Positions 1 to 6,987 of a DNA stretch of 64,000 bases are shown piece by piece. The notes beneath the pieces were generated by a model. It made no database searches and had not been told where the DNA came from. It worked only from the letters and a program-made list of their open reading frames with translations. The position numbers and the translations under genes were made by a program. The stretch is from positions 496,001-560,000 of the forward strand of contig NZ_JGYP01000001.1 of assembly GCF_000741525.1 (NCBI RefSeq). The letters are read 5' to 3'. Each line of letters starts with the position of its first letter. Position 1 is the stretch's first letter. This stretch comes from Bifidobacterium bohemicum DSM 22767. Its GTDB lineage: Bacteria; Actinomycetota; Actinomycetes; Actinomycetales; Bifidobacteriaceae.

Positions 1-660
1 GTGGGCCTCGGGGTCGTCGAAAACGGCGAACTCATACGGGGCGCCCTCGGAGCGGCCACGGAGATCGGACATGTCTCCATCGACGCGTTAAACGGCCGGC
101 CCTGCGAATGCGGCAATACCGGATGCCTGGAGCGATATTGCTCGGCGGGGGCGATTCACGAACGCGTCAACGAGCTTGGAATCGTCGACGGCTCGAGAAA
201 CATGGGTCACGCCCAAGCATGCGAGGCGCTGTTCGCCCTATGCAATCAAGTCTCGCCGGACCAATCCGGTCATGACAATACCGCCACCGGGATCGGCCGC
301 TCCATTTATTCCGATGAGATACAAGAACAAGCCCGCGCATTGGTGCGTGACATCGGTCGGTACGTCGGCTATGGCTGCGTGACGATCTGTAACACATTCA
401 ACCCCTCCAGCATCGTTCTTGGCGACATCGCCGCCCGTGGCGGCCGTCCACTCATCGAAGCCGCGCGGGAAATCGTAAATCAACGGGTCGTTCCGGAAAT
501 CGCGCGTTCAACGCGAATCACGGTCTCCAATCTACCCACCGACGCCGCCGTGCTGGGCGCCGCAGCGACCGCAATCACCGAATTTTTGGATCATCCCTCC
601 CGGTTCTTCGACAACGACAGGTCAGGGCCGAAGCATGGGGGCCGAGCCAAAGAAGGCTGA
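1..660 (+). CDS. ROK-family protein, C-terminal part (cut by window edge)
   Basis: This is the C-terminal 219 residues of a ROK-family (repressor, ORF, kinase) protein. The open frame runs to the left edge, so the GTG at base 1 is probably an internal valine codon. The ROK signature is visible: a glycine-rich phosphate-loop region, then the EIGH motif (about residues 21-24), then the zinc-binding cysteines in CECGNTGC (about residues 35-42) followed by LE. A DNA-binding N-terminus cannot be seen, so it could be a regulator or a kinase. It lies 56 bp upstream of a fructokinase on the same strand and may be its local regulator. Family assignment is firm; the exact role is open. Confidence 0.75.
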   Translation: MGLGVVENGELIRGALGAATEIGHVSIDALNGRPCECGNTGCLERYCSAGAIHERVNELGIVDGSRNMGHAQACEALFALCNQVSPDQSGHDNTATGIGRSIYSDEIQEQARALVRDIGRYVGYGCVTICNTFNPSSIVLGDIAARGGRPLIEAAREIVNQRVVPEIARSTRITVSNLPTDAAVLGAAATAITEFLDHPSRFFDNDRSGPKHGGRAKEG

Positions 661-716
661 TTGAAACGTAAACAGCCGCATCATCCAACACCATAAGGGT
701 TCAGGAAAGGAACATC

Positions 717-1622
717 ATGACCAAGCCAATCGTTCTGTCATTGGGAGAACTGCTCTGGGACATGCTGCCCACCGGCAAACGCGCAGGAGGCGCACCGGTC
801 AACTTCGCCTACCATGCGAGCATGAACGGGGCCGAAAGCCATTCCATCAGCGCCGTCGGACAGGATCCGTTAGGAGATGAACTGGTGACGGCGACCCAGG
901 AGTCGGGCGTCGATTCGATCATCCAACGCAACGCATGGCCCACTTCCACCGTCGAAGTTGCCCTTAAAAACGGAATTCCCGAATACGACATCATCGAAGG
1001 TGTGGCCTGGGACCACCTGCTGTACACCCGGGAACTGATCGACATGGCCTCCCAGGCCGACGCGGTCTGCTACGGCACTCTGGCGATGCGCTCGCCGGAA
1101 TCACGCGAGACCATCATCGAACTGTTGAAACATACGAAACCTTCGGCCATGAAGTTCTTCGATGTCAACATCCGCGGCGATTACTACTCCAAAGAATTGA
1201 TAGAGCAATTGTTGGATCAGGCCACCATTTTCAAAATCAACGATGTCGAATTGTTGATGCTGCGCGACCTGTTCAATATTGGCGGCACGTCGGACGAGCA
1301 GGCATGCGATTGGTTCATGGAGCGTTATGACCTCGATTATGTGATTCTGACCGGCGGTTCCACCTTCAGCACCATCGTCGCGCGAGGCGGCGAAAGCTCG
1401 ACGGTGGACACCCCGATTGTGGACGTAGTGGACACCGTGGGCGCCGGCGACGCTTTCTCCGGCACTTTCGCGGCCAGGATTCTCACCGGATCGACGCTTA
1501 CCGAAGCCCATCGCGCGGCAGTCAACACCGCCGCCTTCGTCTGCACGCAGCACGGCGCCTGGCCCACCTACCCAGCTGAAATGCCGGACTATCTCGCCGC
1601 CGCCGAAAGTGCAGCAGAGTAG
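717..1622 (+). CDS. PfkB-family carbohydrate kinase, probable fructokinase
   Basis: A 301-residue ribokinase/PfkB-fold sugar kinase. The N-terminal region has the LGELLWDMLP and GGAPVNFAYH segments typical of bacterial fructokinases. The C-terminal region has the DTVGAGDAFSG motif (about residues 239-249), whose second Asp is the family's catalytic base. The start is supported by AGGAAAGG a few bases before the ATG. It would phosphorylate fructose to fructose-6-phosphate with ATP in the cytoplasm. A mannose isomerase is encoded about 12 kb away, so it fits as the second step of mannose use (mannose to fructose to fructose-6-P). Fructose from the diet is an equally possible substrate. A clear intrinsic terminator follows the gene. 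Confidence 0.82.
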   Translation: MTKPIVLSLGELLWDMLPTGKRAGGAPVNFAYHASMNGAESHSISAVGQDPLGDELVTATQESGVDSIIQRNAWPTSTVEVALKNGIPEYDIIEGVAWDHLLYTRELIDMASQADAVCYGTLAMRSPESRETIIELLKHTKPSAMKFFDVNIRGDYYSKELIEQLLDQATIFKINDVELLMLRDLFNIGGTSDEQACDWFMERYDLDYVILTGGSTFSTIVARGGESSTVDTPIVDVVDTVGAGDAFSGTFAARILTGSTLTEAHRAAVNTAAFVCTQHGAWPTYPAEMPDYLAAAESAAE

Positions 1623-1653
1623 CCACATCTGCGCTTCTACATCAACACTGACG

Positions 1654-1694
1654 ATGCCGAGCGGCTCAACCAATCCGCTCGGCATTGCTTTTTC
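1654..1694 (+). terminator. Rho-independent terminator after the fructokinase gene
   Basis: A perfect 11-bp stem (ATGCCGAGCGG at 1654-1664 with CCGCTCGGCAT at 1675-1685) has a 10-nt loop and is followed by a T-rich run. It sits between the fructokinase stop and the convergent nagA stop. The T-run is on the + strand side, so it mainly serves the fructokinase transcript. Confidence 0.85.
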
Positions 1695-1834
1695 AACGAT
1701 ATATTCAGTCTTCAGCCGACACGGAGACAACGAAGACGGCTAACGAGATCCCCAAGCCCGCAACTCGGGTTATCAAATCGAAGCAGCGACTCATTCCGCG
1801 ACTCCGTAAATACAGTCCGTCCCGCTTACACGGT

Positions 1835-3214
1835 CTAGCGCACGATGCGTCCTGCACACCAAACTCGTTCGACACGCCACGTTTCAGGATCGCTCAACAG
1901 CAGGTCGGCTGCATATCCGGGGCTTAGCAGCCCAATCGGAGCGCCGGTGACCGGATTTGATCGGTCGAAGCCGAACGCATGAGCCGGTGTCAGCGTGGCC
2001 GCCTCAACGGCATCTGCCGGAGAGATGCCCAGCACGGTGATCGCACGTTGGACCGCCTTCTCCAAAAGCAGAGTCGAACCGGCTATGGCGCCGTTGGAGA
2101 CCAAGCGCGCGTGGCCATCCTTCACCGTCACGTCGAGTGCACCTAGCTTGTAGGGACCGTCCGGACAGTCCGTGGCCGACATGGCGTCGGTGACGAATGC
2201 GATGCGATGCGGGGCGAAATTCAACGCCATCTTCAGAACCGGATTCTGGACATGGAAACCATCGTTGATCAGCTCGATCGTAACGCGCGGATCCTCGACC
2301 GCGGCGGGAATCGGACCCGGCTCGCGATGATGCAGGCCGTTCATCGCATTGAACATATGGGTCATGATGCCGGCGCCTGATTCAAAGCCTCGACGTGCGG
2401 TCTCATAATCCGCATCACAATGGCCGACGGCCGGCACGACCCCGGCGGCGGCGAAACGTCTGATGGCGCTGACTCCGTGCGGCAGTTCGGGGGCGATCGT
2501 GATCTGACGGATGGATCCGTCACCAGCTTCAAGCAGCTGATCCACTGAATCGTCGGTCGGATCTTTAAGGCAGTTCGGGTCGTGCGCACCTTTACGTGAC
2601 AATGCCAGGAACGGCCCCTCCAAGTGCGCGCCGAGCACGTCCGGACGCCGGTCCATCTGAGACCGGACCGTTTTGAGATTATCGCAGATCACGTCCATGG
2701 GGTTCGTGATCAGGGAGAGAACCTGACGCGTGGTTCCATGCATCATATGACCGGCGCGCGCCGTGCCGATGCCCTCTACCCCATCATCAAAGGACATACC
2801 CCAAGCACCGTGTGCATGGATGTCGACATATCCGGGGGTCAGATTACGGCCCGCGGCGTCCACGACCTCGACCGGCGCACCGTCGGATGCACGCAATGTG
2901 CTCATGGCGATGCCGGCGCGCTCGTCGCCTTTGTCATGGCCTTCACCTTCAGCCAGGCCTTTTCGTCCCGAAGGCATACCCGCCGCGCCGTCTTCGATTC
3001 CAAAGACGCAGTACACCGAAGCTAAAGCCTCATCGCCGCAACCGGTCGCCGCAATAACGCCGTCATGCGCGATCACCCAAAAGTCTTGTTCGATGCCGCG
3101 AGCATCCACTTTGCGAGCGTTCCGCACGACAATCCACGGATCCGGCCCACTTGTGACGACCTTGGTCACCTGCTCCACCGTCTGAACTCTGCCGTTCATT
3201 ACCTGATCGCTCAT
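1835..3214 (-). CDS. nagA: N-acetylglucosamine-6-phosphate deacetylase
   Basis: A 459-residue amidohydrolase that removes acetate from GlcNAc-6-P to give glucosamine-6-P. Family landmarks are present in order: HAHGAWG metal-site region (H133, H135), HLEGPF, the HCDADYE histidine, the HMFNAMNGLHHREPG segment, and FVTDAMSATD with the catalytic Asp. The start has GAAAGGTG just upstream. The protein is longer than the usual ~380-400 residues because of a charged, glycine-rich insertion of roughly 40 residues (about 72-112) in the N-terminal beta region, before the barrel. nagB lies upstream on the same strand but 461 bp away, so nagA may have its own promoter. The product feeds NagB directly. Confidence 0.93.
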   Translation of the reverse strand: MSDQVMNGRVQTVEQVTKVVTSGPDPWIVVRNARKVDARGIEQDFWVIAHDGVIAATGCGDEALASVYCVFGIEDGAAGMPSGRKGLAEGEGHDKGDERAGIAMSTLRASDGAPVEVVDAAGRNLTPGYVDIHAHGAWGMSFDDGVEGIGTARAGHMMHGTTRQVLSLITNPMDVICDNLKTVRSQMDRRPDVLGAHLEGPFLALSRKGAHDPNCLKDPTDDSVDQLLEAGDGSIRQITIAPELPHGVSAIRRFAAAGVVPAVGHCDADYETARRGFESGAGIMTHMFNAMNGLHHREPGPIPAAVEDPRVTIELINDGFHVQNPVLKMALNFAPHRIAFVTDAMSATDCPDGPYKLGALDVTVKDGHARLVSNGAIAGSTLLLEKAVQRAITVLGISPADAVEAATLTPAHAFGFDRSNPVTGAPIGLLSPGYAADLLLSDPETWRVERVWCAGRIVR

Positions 3215-3675
3215 TATCTTTCACCTTTCGAGGGTACCGACCACAACCATAACCGGCCCGCCCCACAGCTTCGTACTCTTTCGATGTCCATTTACCGCCT
3301 CAAACAAGACCGCTCAATAACCACCACCGCACCAAATTGGCGCTGACGATTTAAACTGCCGAAAAAGAGCCAATTAGCGACTCTAAACGTCCCTTTTTCG
3401 GCAATATCATCACCTACTGCCGAAACAGGGACGCTGACAGGACAACCGGAGACCGGACGATTGCGCGCCTCGTTCCGAATTGCAAATTCCGAATTCCGAA
3501 ACGGCCATTCCGTTCGACGAGGATGTTACCGCACAAATCTGATTCGATGAGCAAACCCCGCCTTGAGCTGACTTTATTGTAGGACTTGTCACAGGGAAGA
3601 CCAGTCTCATGAACAAGCCTGCCTTTGGTCGACCTGCCTGCGGCAGGCGGGCCACACGGAATCATGCGGCAGCGA
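3215..3675. other. nagB-nagA intergenic region (461 bp)
   Basis: No credible gene is visible. The region holds an 11-bp inverted repeat (3357-3403) with a third degenerate copy of the same arm at 3418-3428. A GC-rich palindrome near 3635-3652, close to the nagB stop, could help end the nagB transcript, though it lacks a T-run. Confidence 0.6.
3357..3403. promoter_or_regulatory. Inverted repeat upstream of nagA
   Basis: Arms TGCCGAAAAAG (3357-3367) and CTTTTTCGGCA (3393-3403) are perfect complements separated by 25 nt. A similar arm, TGCCGAAACAG, recurs at 3418-3428. It lies about 145-190 bp before the nagA start. It could be a regulator site or a long-loop hairpin ending nagB transcription; the sequence does not decide. 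Confidence 0.4.
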
Positions 3676-4464
3676 TCAGATGCCCTGCCAAGCCGGCTTG
3701 TGGGAATAGGAGTAACGGTAGTAGTCCTTGTGCGCAAGCTTCGAAGCAGCCGCCTCATCCACGATGATGGTCGCATGCGGGTGCAATTGCAACGCTGAAG
3801 CCGGGCAGAATGCGCTGATGCCGCCTTCGCAGGTCTCTTTGATGGCCTCGGCCTTGCCTTCACCGAATGCAAGAAGCACAAGCTGACGTGCCTTCATGAT
3901 GGTGCCGATGCCCTGCGTGATGCAGTGCGTGGGAACCTGGTCGATATCGCCGTCAAAGAAACGAGCGTTGTCGATGCGGGTCTGCTCCGCAAGCGTCTTG
4001 ATACGGGTGCCGCTTTGCAGCGAGGAACCAGGCTCATTGAAACCGATGTGCCCGTCGGTGCCGATTCCGAGAATCTGAACGTCCACCCCACCGGCGGCTT
4101 CGATGGCCGCATCATATTCACGCCCAGCGTCCTTGATGGTCTCAAGGTTGCCATTGGGCACGCGCACCTTGTCAGGATCGAGTCCAAGCGGCTCAACGAC
4201 CGTGCGGGTGATGGTGCTGCGATACGACTGTGGATGTGCCGGGTCAAGACCAGCGTACTCGTCAAGCGCAAAACCACGGACCCGGCTTACGTCGAGATTT
4301 CGTGCCTTGACCTCCTTGGCCAGCTGCCGGTAAGCGGCCAGTGGGCTTGAACCAGTGGCCAGACCAAGCACGGCATCCGGTTTGCGTTCAATCAGGTCCG
4401 CGACGCACTTAGCGTAAATCTCGCCAGCCTCGTCTTCGCTGTTGGTGATGATGATCTCTGCCAT
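3676..4464 (-). CDS. nagB: Glucosamine-6-phosphate deaminase
   Basis: A 262-residue deaminase/isomerase converting glucosamine-6-P to fructose-6-P and ammonia. It shows GLATGSSP near the N-terminus (sugar-phosphate binding), the FALDEY motif holding the catalytic Asp, and the GIGTDGHIGFNEPGSS signature. Length is normal for the family. An upstream in-frame ATG exists at 4509, but AAGGAG sits 6 bases before the ATG at 4464, so 4464 is taken as the start. With nagA downstream and a GlcNAc-type ROK kinase upstream, it completes GlcNAc use into the bifid shunt. Its leader contains a perfect 8-bp hairpin and a palindromic promoter-like block. Confidence 0.95.
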   Translation of the reverse strand: MAEIIITNSEDEAGEIYAKCVADLIERKPDAVLGLATGSSPLAAYRQLAKEVKARNLDVSRVRGFALDEYAGLDPAHPQSYRSTITRTVVEPLGLDPDKVRVPNGNLETIKDAGREYDAAIEAAGGVDVQILGIGTDGHIGFNEPGSSLQSGTRIKTLAEQTRIDNARFFDGDIDQVPTHCITQGIGTIMKARQLVLLAFGEGKAEAIKETCEGGISAFCPASALQLHPHATIIVDEAAASKLAHKDYYRYSYSHKPAWQGI

Positions 4465-4509
4465 GTTGTTTTCTCCTTGCTCACACATGTCGTCGGTAAA
4501 GCCGCACAC

Positions 4510-4535
4510 CGACGTGGAGCCATTTAACCACGTCG
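4510..4535. promoter_or_regulatory. Leader hairpin upstream of nagB
   Basis: CGACGTGG (4510-4517) and CCACGTCG (4528-4535) form a perfect 8-bp stem with a 10-nt loop, about 45 nt before the nagB start. It would be in the 5' untranslated region if transcription begins at the AT-rich block near 4557-4567. Its role is unknown. Confidence 0.45.
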
Positions 4536-4556
4536 CTTTCGAGGCTTCCCTGCATT

Positions 4557-4567
4557 GTATACTATAC
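4557..4567. promoter_or_regulatory. Palindrome overlapping a possible nagB -10 region
   Basis: GTATACTATAC is a perfect palindrome around a central base. On the minus strand it overlaps TATACA and TACAAT, both plausible -10 elements for nagB. No good -35 is seen, which fits a regulated promoter. It lies between nagB and an upstream ROK regulator gene, which is the natural candidate to bind it. Confidence 0.4.
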
Positions 4568-4640
4568 TAACAAATAGGGATATCATGATACGATCCACCC
4601 AATGTCGTCTCGACCGTCGGAACCGGGCGGTTTCCCACCA

Positions 4641-5750
4641 TCAGAAATTCATCAAACAACCGTCAAGCACCGCCGCGCAGGCACCCATCAAGTTGGCATC
4701 CCCACCCAGTGCAGAACGATGGACGACGATATTCCGCCGGAACTCCATCGCCAGATCCTTGTTGACCTGCTTTTCAACCGCTTCAAGGAATGTACCATTC
4801 ACCACCCGCGAATCACCCAACACCATGATCTTCGGAAGATCGACAAGCCCCAAGGCCACGGAGAGCGCATCACCCAAATACGCCCCGGCCTGCCGCAAAA
4901 TGTTCGACCGTTCCCCGGGTTCTCGTTCGATCCGAGCCAGCAGATCAGCCATCGACACCACAGTCTCCAAACAACCGCGCTTGCCGCACCGGCACAGTTT
5001 GCCCTCAGGTTCAACCACCACGTGCCCGATTTCACCTGCGGCCATGTTGGAGCCCCGGACGAGCCCTCCGGAAAGAATGAGCCCAATGCCGATTCCACGA
5101 GACATCTGTATAAGCATCATGTCCTGGTCGCGTTCACCGAATCGCAGTTCCGCCACGGCCTCGATATTGGCATCGTTGTCCACAAAAACCGGTGCACCTG
5201 ACCGTTGTGTCAGGAAGTCATGAAGCTGGACATGCCACCAACCGATGTTGGTCGCACGCATCACCATCCCATCGGATGACACGATGCCGGGGCTGGAAAC
5301 GCCCACCCCGAGCAACGGCGAATCGGCCACGGCCGTAAGATCATCACACAACTGGCCGACAAGGTCCAGCGGCACCTCACGACAATCCGGAACCGCCACT
5401 TCGCTACGTCGCAGAATATGTCCAGCCAGATCCATCACCGCCCCGCCGAGCACATATGGTTGGGAAAGGTCGATTGCAATGACCGCACGGCTCCGTTCGT
5501 CGATCTTGACCAGCCTGCCGCGCTTGCCGGGTCCTTTGGCATCGCTCAAAGGACCCTCCACAACGAATCCCTCATCAATGAGCTCCGCGACAATGTCGGA
5601 AATGATGACACGGGTCAGCCCCGTGGCTCGAGCCAGATCGGCACGCGTCATCCTGCGATCCGGATAAAGCAACCGTAAAACGACCGCTTTATTATGGCTT
5701 CTTGCCTGGGTGGGCAACGCCTTGACCATCGTCGTATCGGATGCCGCCAT
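4641..5750 (-). CDS. ROK-family transcriptional regulator (NagC/XylR type)
   Basis: A 369-residue repressor with an N-terminal winged helix-turn-helix (MTRADLARATGLTRVIISDI, then VAELIDEGFV) and a C-terminal ROK sugar-kinase-like domain. The ROK domain carries EIGHVVV and the zinc cysteines CRCGKRGC. An in-frame TTG at 5789 lacks a ribosome site; AGGAGG lies 11 bases before the ATG at 5750, so 5750 is preferred. It sits directly upstream of nagB and downstream of the GlcNAc-type kinase gene, so control of GlcNAc use is likely, with GlcNAc or GlcNAc-6-P as inducer. A palindrome between good -35 and -10 elements lies about 130 bp upstream, consistent with self-repression. Confidence 0.85.
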   Translation of the reverse strand: MAASDTTMVKALPTQARSHNKAVVLRLLYPDRRMTRADLARATGLTRVIISDIVAELIDEGFVVEGPLSDAKGPGKRGRLVKIDERSRAVIAIDLSQPYVLGGAVMDLAGHILRRSEVAVPDCREVPLDLVGQLCDDLTAVADSPLLGVGVSSPGIVSSDGMVMRATNIGWWHVQLHDFLTQRSGAPVFVDNDANIEAVAELRFGERDQDMMLIQMSRGIGIGLILSGGLVRGSNMAAGEIGHVVVEPEGKLCRCGKRGCLETVVSMADLLARIEREPGERSNILRQAGAYLGDALSVALGLVDLPKIMVLGDSRVVNGTFLEAVEKQVNKDLAMEFRRNIVVHRSALGGDANLMGACAAVLDGCLMNF

Positions 5751-5876
5751 GAAGTGGGTTCCCTCCTGCTTGCGAATCGGTGAGGACAACTACCGAATCA
5801 CAGCCCACTGTGCTCTTCAGAGCGCCTGTACAAAAGCTGAGCGAGCGCAGACACACATGATTCCGTGTCATTCGTA

Positions 5877-5905
5877 CATATATTATTATATGAATAATAT
5901 GCCAA
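5877..5905 (-). promoter_or_regulatory. Promoter with embedded operator for the ROK regulator
   Basis: On the minus strand TTGGCA (5905-5900) and TATATG (5882-5877) are spaced by 17 bp. Between them, and touching both, is a perfect 8-bp inverted repeat: ATATTATT (5880-5887), 5-nt centre, AATAATAT (5893-5900). AT-rich palindromes of this form resemble known NagC/Mlc-type sites. A bound repressor would cover the whole core promoter. Confidence 0.6.
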
Positions 5906-5985
5906 CGCGTACGATGAAGCGAACTTGACCAGCGAACGTACTCGCCACAGCGAAGAGCGATTCAAAGCACCGTTACGGACTGATG

Positions 5986-6924
5986 TCACCTCGGAACGTC
6001 CTCGACCGCCAGCGCCGCGCCGAGAGCGCCGATCGGCTCCCCTTTGGACACAAGCCGCAGCCGCGAGACGAGATCCAGCATGCGTAGGAAATGGCTGTGC
6101 TCCTCACGCCTGTGCAATTCGGCCTCCACTACGTCCATGAAGGGCCGTCCGGTTTTCGTCATGCCGCCACCGAGAATTATATATTGCGGATCATAGCTCT
6201 GCGCGACGATTTGGATGGTGTCCGCTATGGCCGAGACCACGAGGTCAAGGATCTCCCGTGCATGCGCGTCGCCACCTCGCGCCGCCTGAAGTAAATCAGG
6301 CATCGGCGGGTATGCCTGCGGCCAGAGCCGGGAGACGGCCCCACCCGATGCCACCGTCTCCAAACAGCCTTTTTGTCCACAAGAGCACTGTAATCGCAGG
6401 CTGTTGACCGGCAAATGCCCGATCTCGCCGAACGCTCCACTGAAACCATGCTCGATACGCCCTTGACGCAAGACACCGGCGGCAAGGCCGGTGCCAAAAT
6501 TGACGAAGACGACAGTATCCGGAATCCGGGCCACCGTGTCATCGGAGGCGAGCAGCATTTTTGCGGCACCAAGGGCGGCGGCATTGACGTCGTTTTCGAC
6601 AAACACGGGCACGCCGTCCAACAGATCAGCAAGTTCAGGGCCCAGAGGCAGCGAGATGATGTCGAGATTGACGACATCGCTGACGACGCCATGTTTGGTA
6701 TCCACGCTACCGGGAATCCCGACGCCCACCCCATCCAAACGTCGCACCTTGGCGTCATCGGCCAATGCACGGACGACGCCGACGATGTCCTCAATTACCT
6801 TCTGACCGCCGCGCCTGGCCCCTACAGAATGCCGGGCAAGCATATGTCCTTGAGCGTCAACCAGCACGCCTTCAATGCTCGTGCCCCCTACATCGACGCC
6901 AACCTTATACTCCGACAAAGGCAT
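5986..6924 (-). CDS. ROK-family sugar kinase, probable N-acetylglucosamine kinase
   Basis: A 312-residue cytoplasmic kinase without a DNA-binding domain. It begins with the phosphate-binding GVDVGGTSIEG, has the sugar-binding segment FVENDVNAAALGA with the catalytic Asp, then EIGHLPV and the zinc cysteines CSCGQKGC. GGAAAGGATGAAGG precedes the ATG. The kinase could act on glucose, GlcNAc or N-acetylmannosamine. The neighbours (GH20 hexosaminidase immediately upstream, nagB and nagA downstream) make GlcNAc the best guess: an intracellular GlcNAc released by hydrolases needs exactly this step before NagA. It appears to be the last gene of the operon that begins with the binding protein at 13555. 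Confidence 0.82.
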   Translation of the reverse strand: MPLSEYKVGVDVGGTSIEGVLVDAQGHMLARHSVGARRGGQKVIEDIVGVVRALADDAKVRRLDGVGVGIPGSVDTKHGVVSDVVNLDIISLPLGPELADLLDGVPVFVENDVNAAALGAAKMLLASDDTVARIPDTVVFVNFGTGLAAGVLRQGRIEHGFSGAFGEIGHLPVNSLRLQCSCGQKGCLETVASGGAVSRLWPQAYPPMPDLLQAARGGDAHAREILDLVVSAIADTIQIVAQSYDPQYIILGGGMTKTGRPFMDVVEAELHRREEHSHFLRMLDLVSRLRLVSKGEPIGALGAALAVEDVPR

Positions 6925-6987
6925 CCTTCATCCTTTCCAGAGGAAGTGCAATGCAATGCAAACCCCTTATTCGTTTCCACCCGTCGT

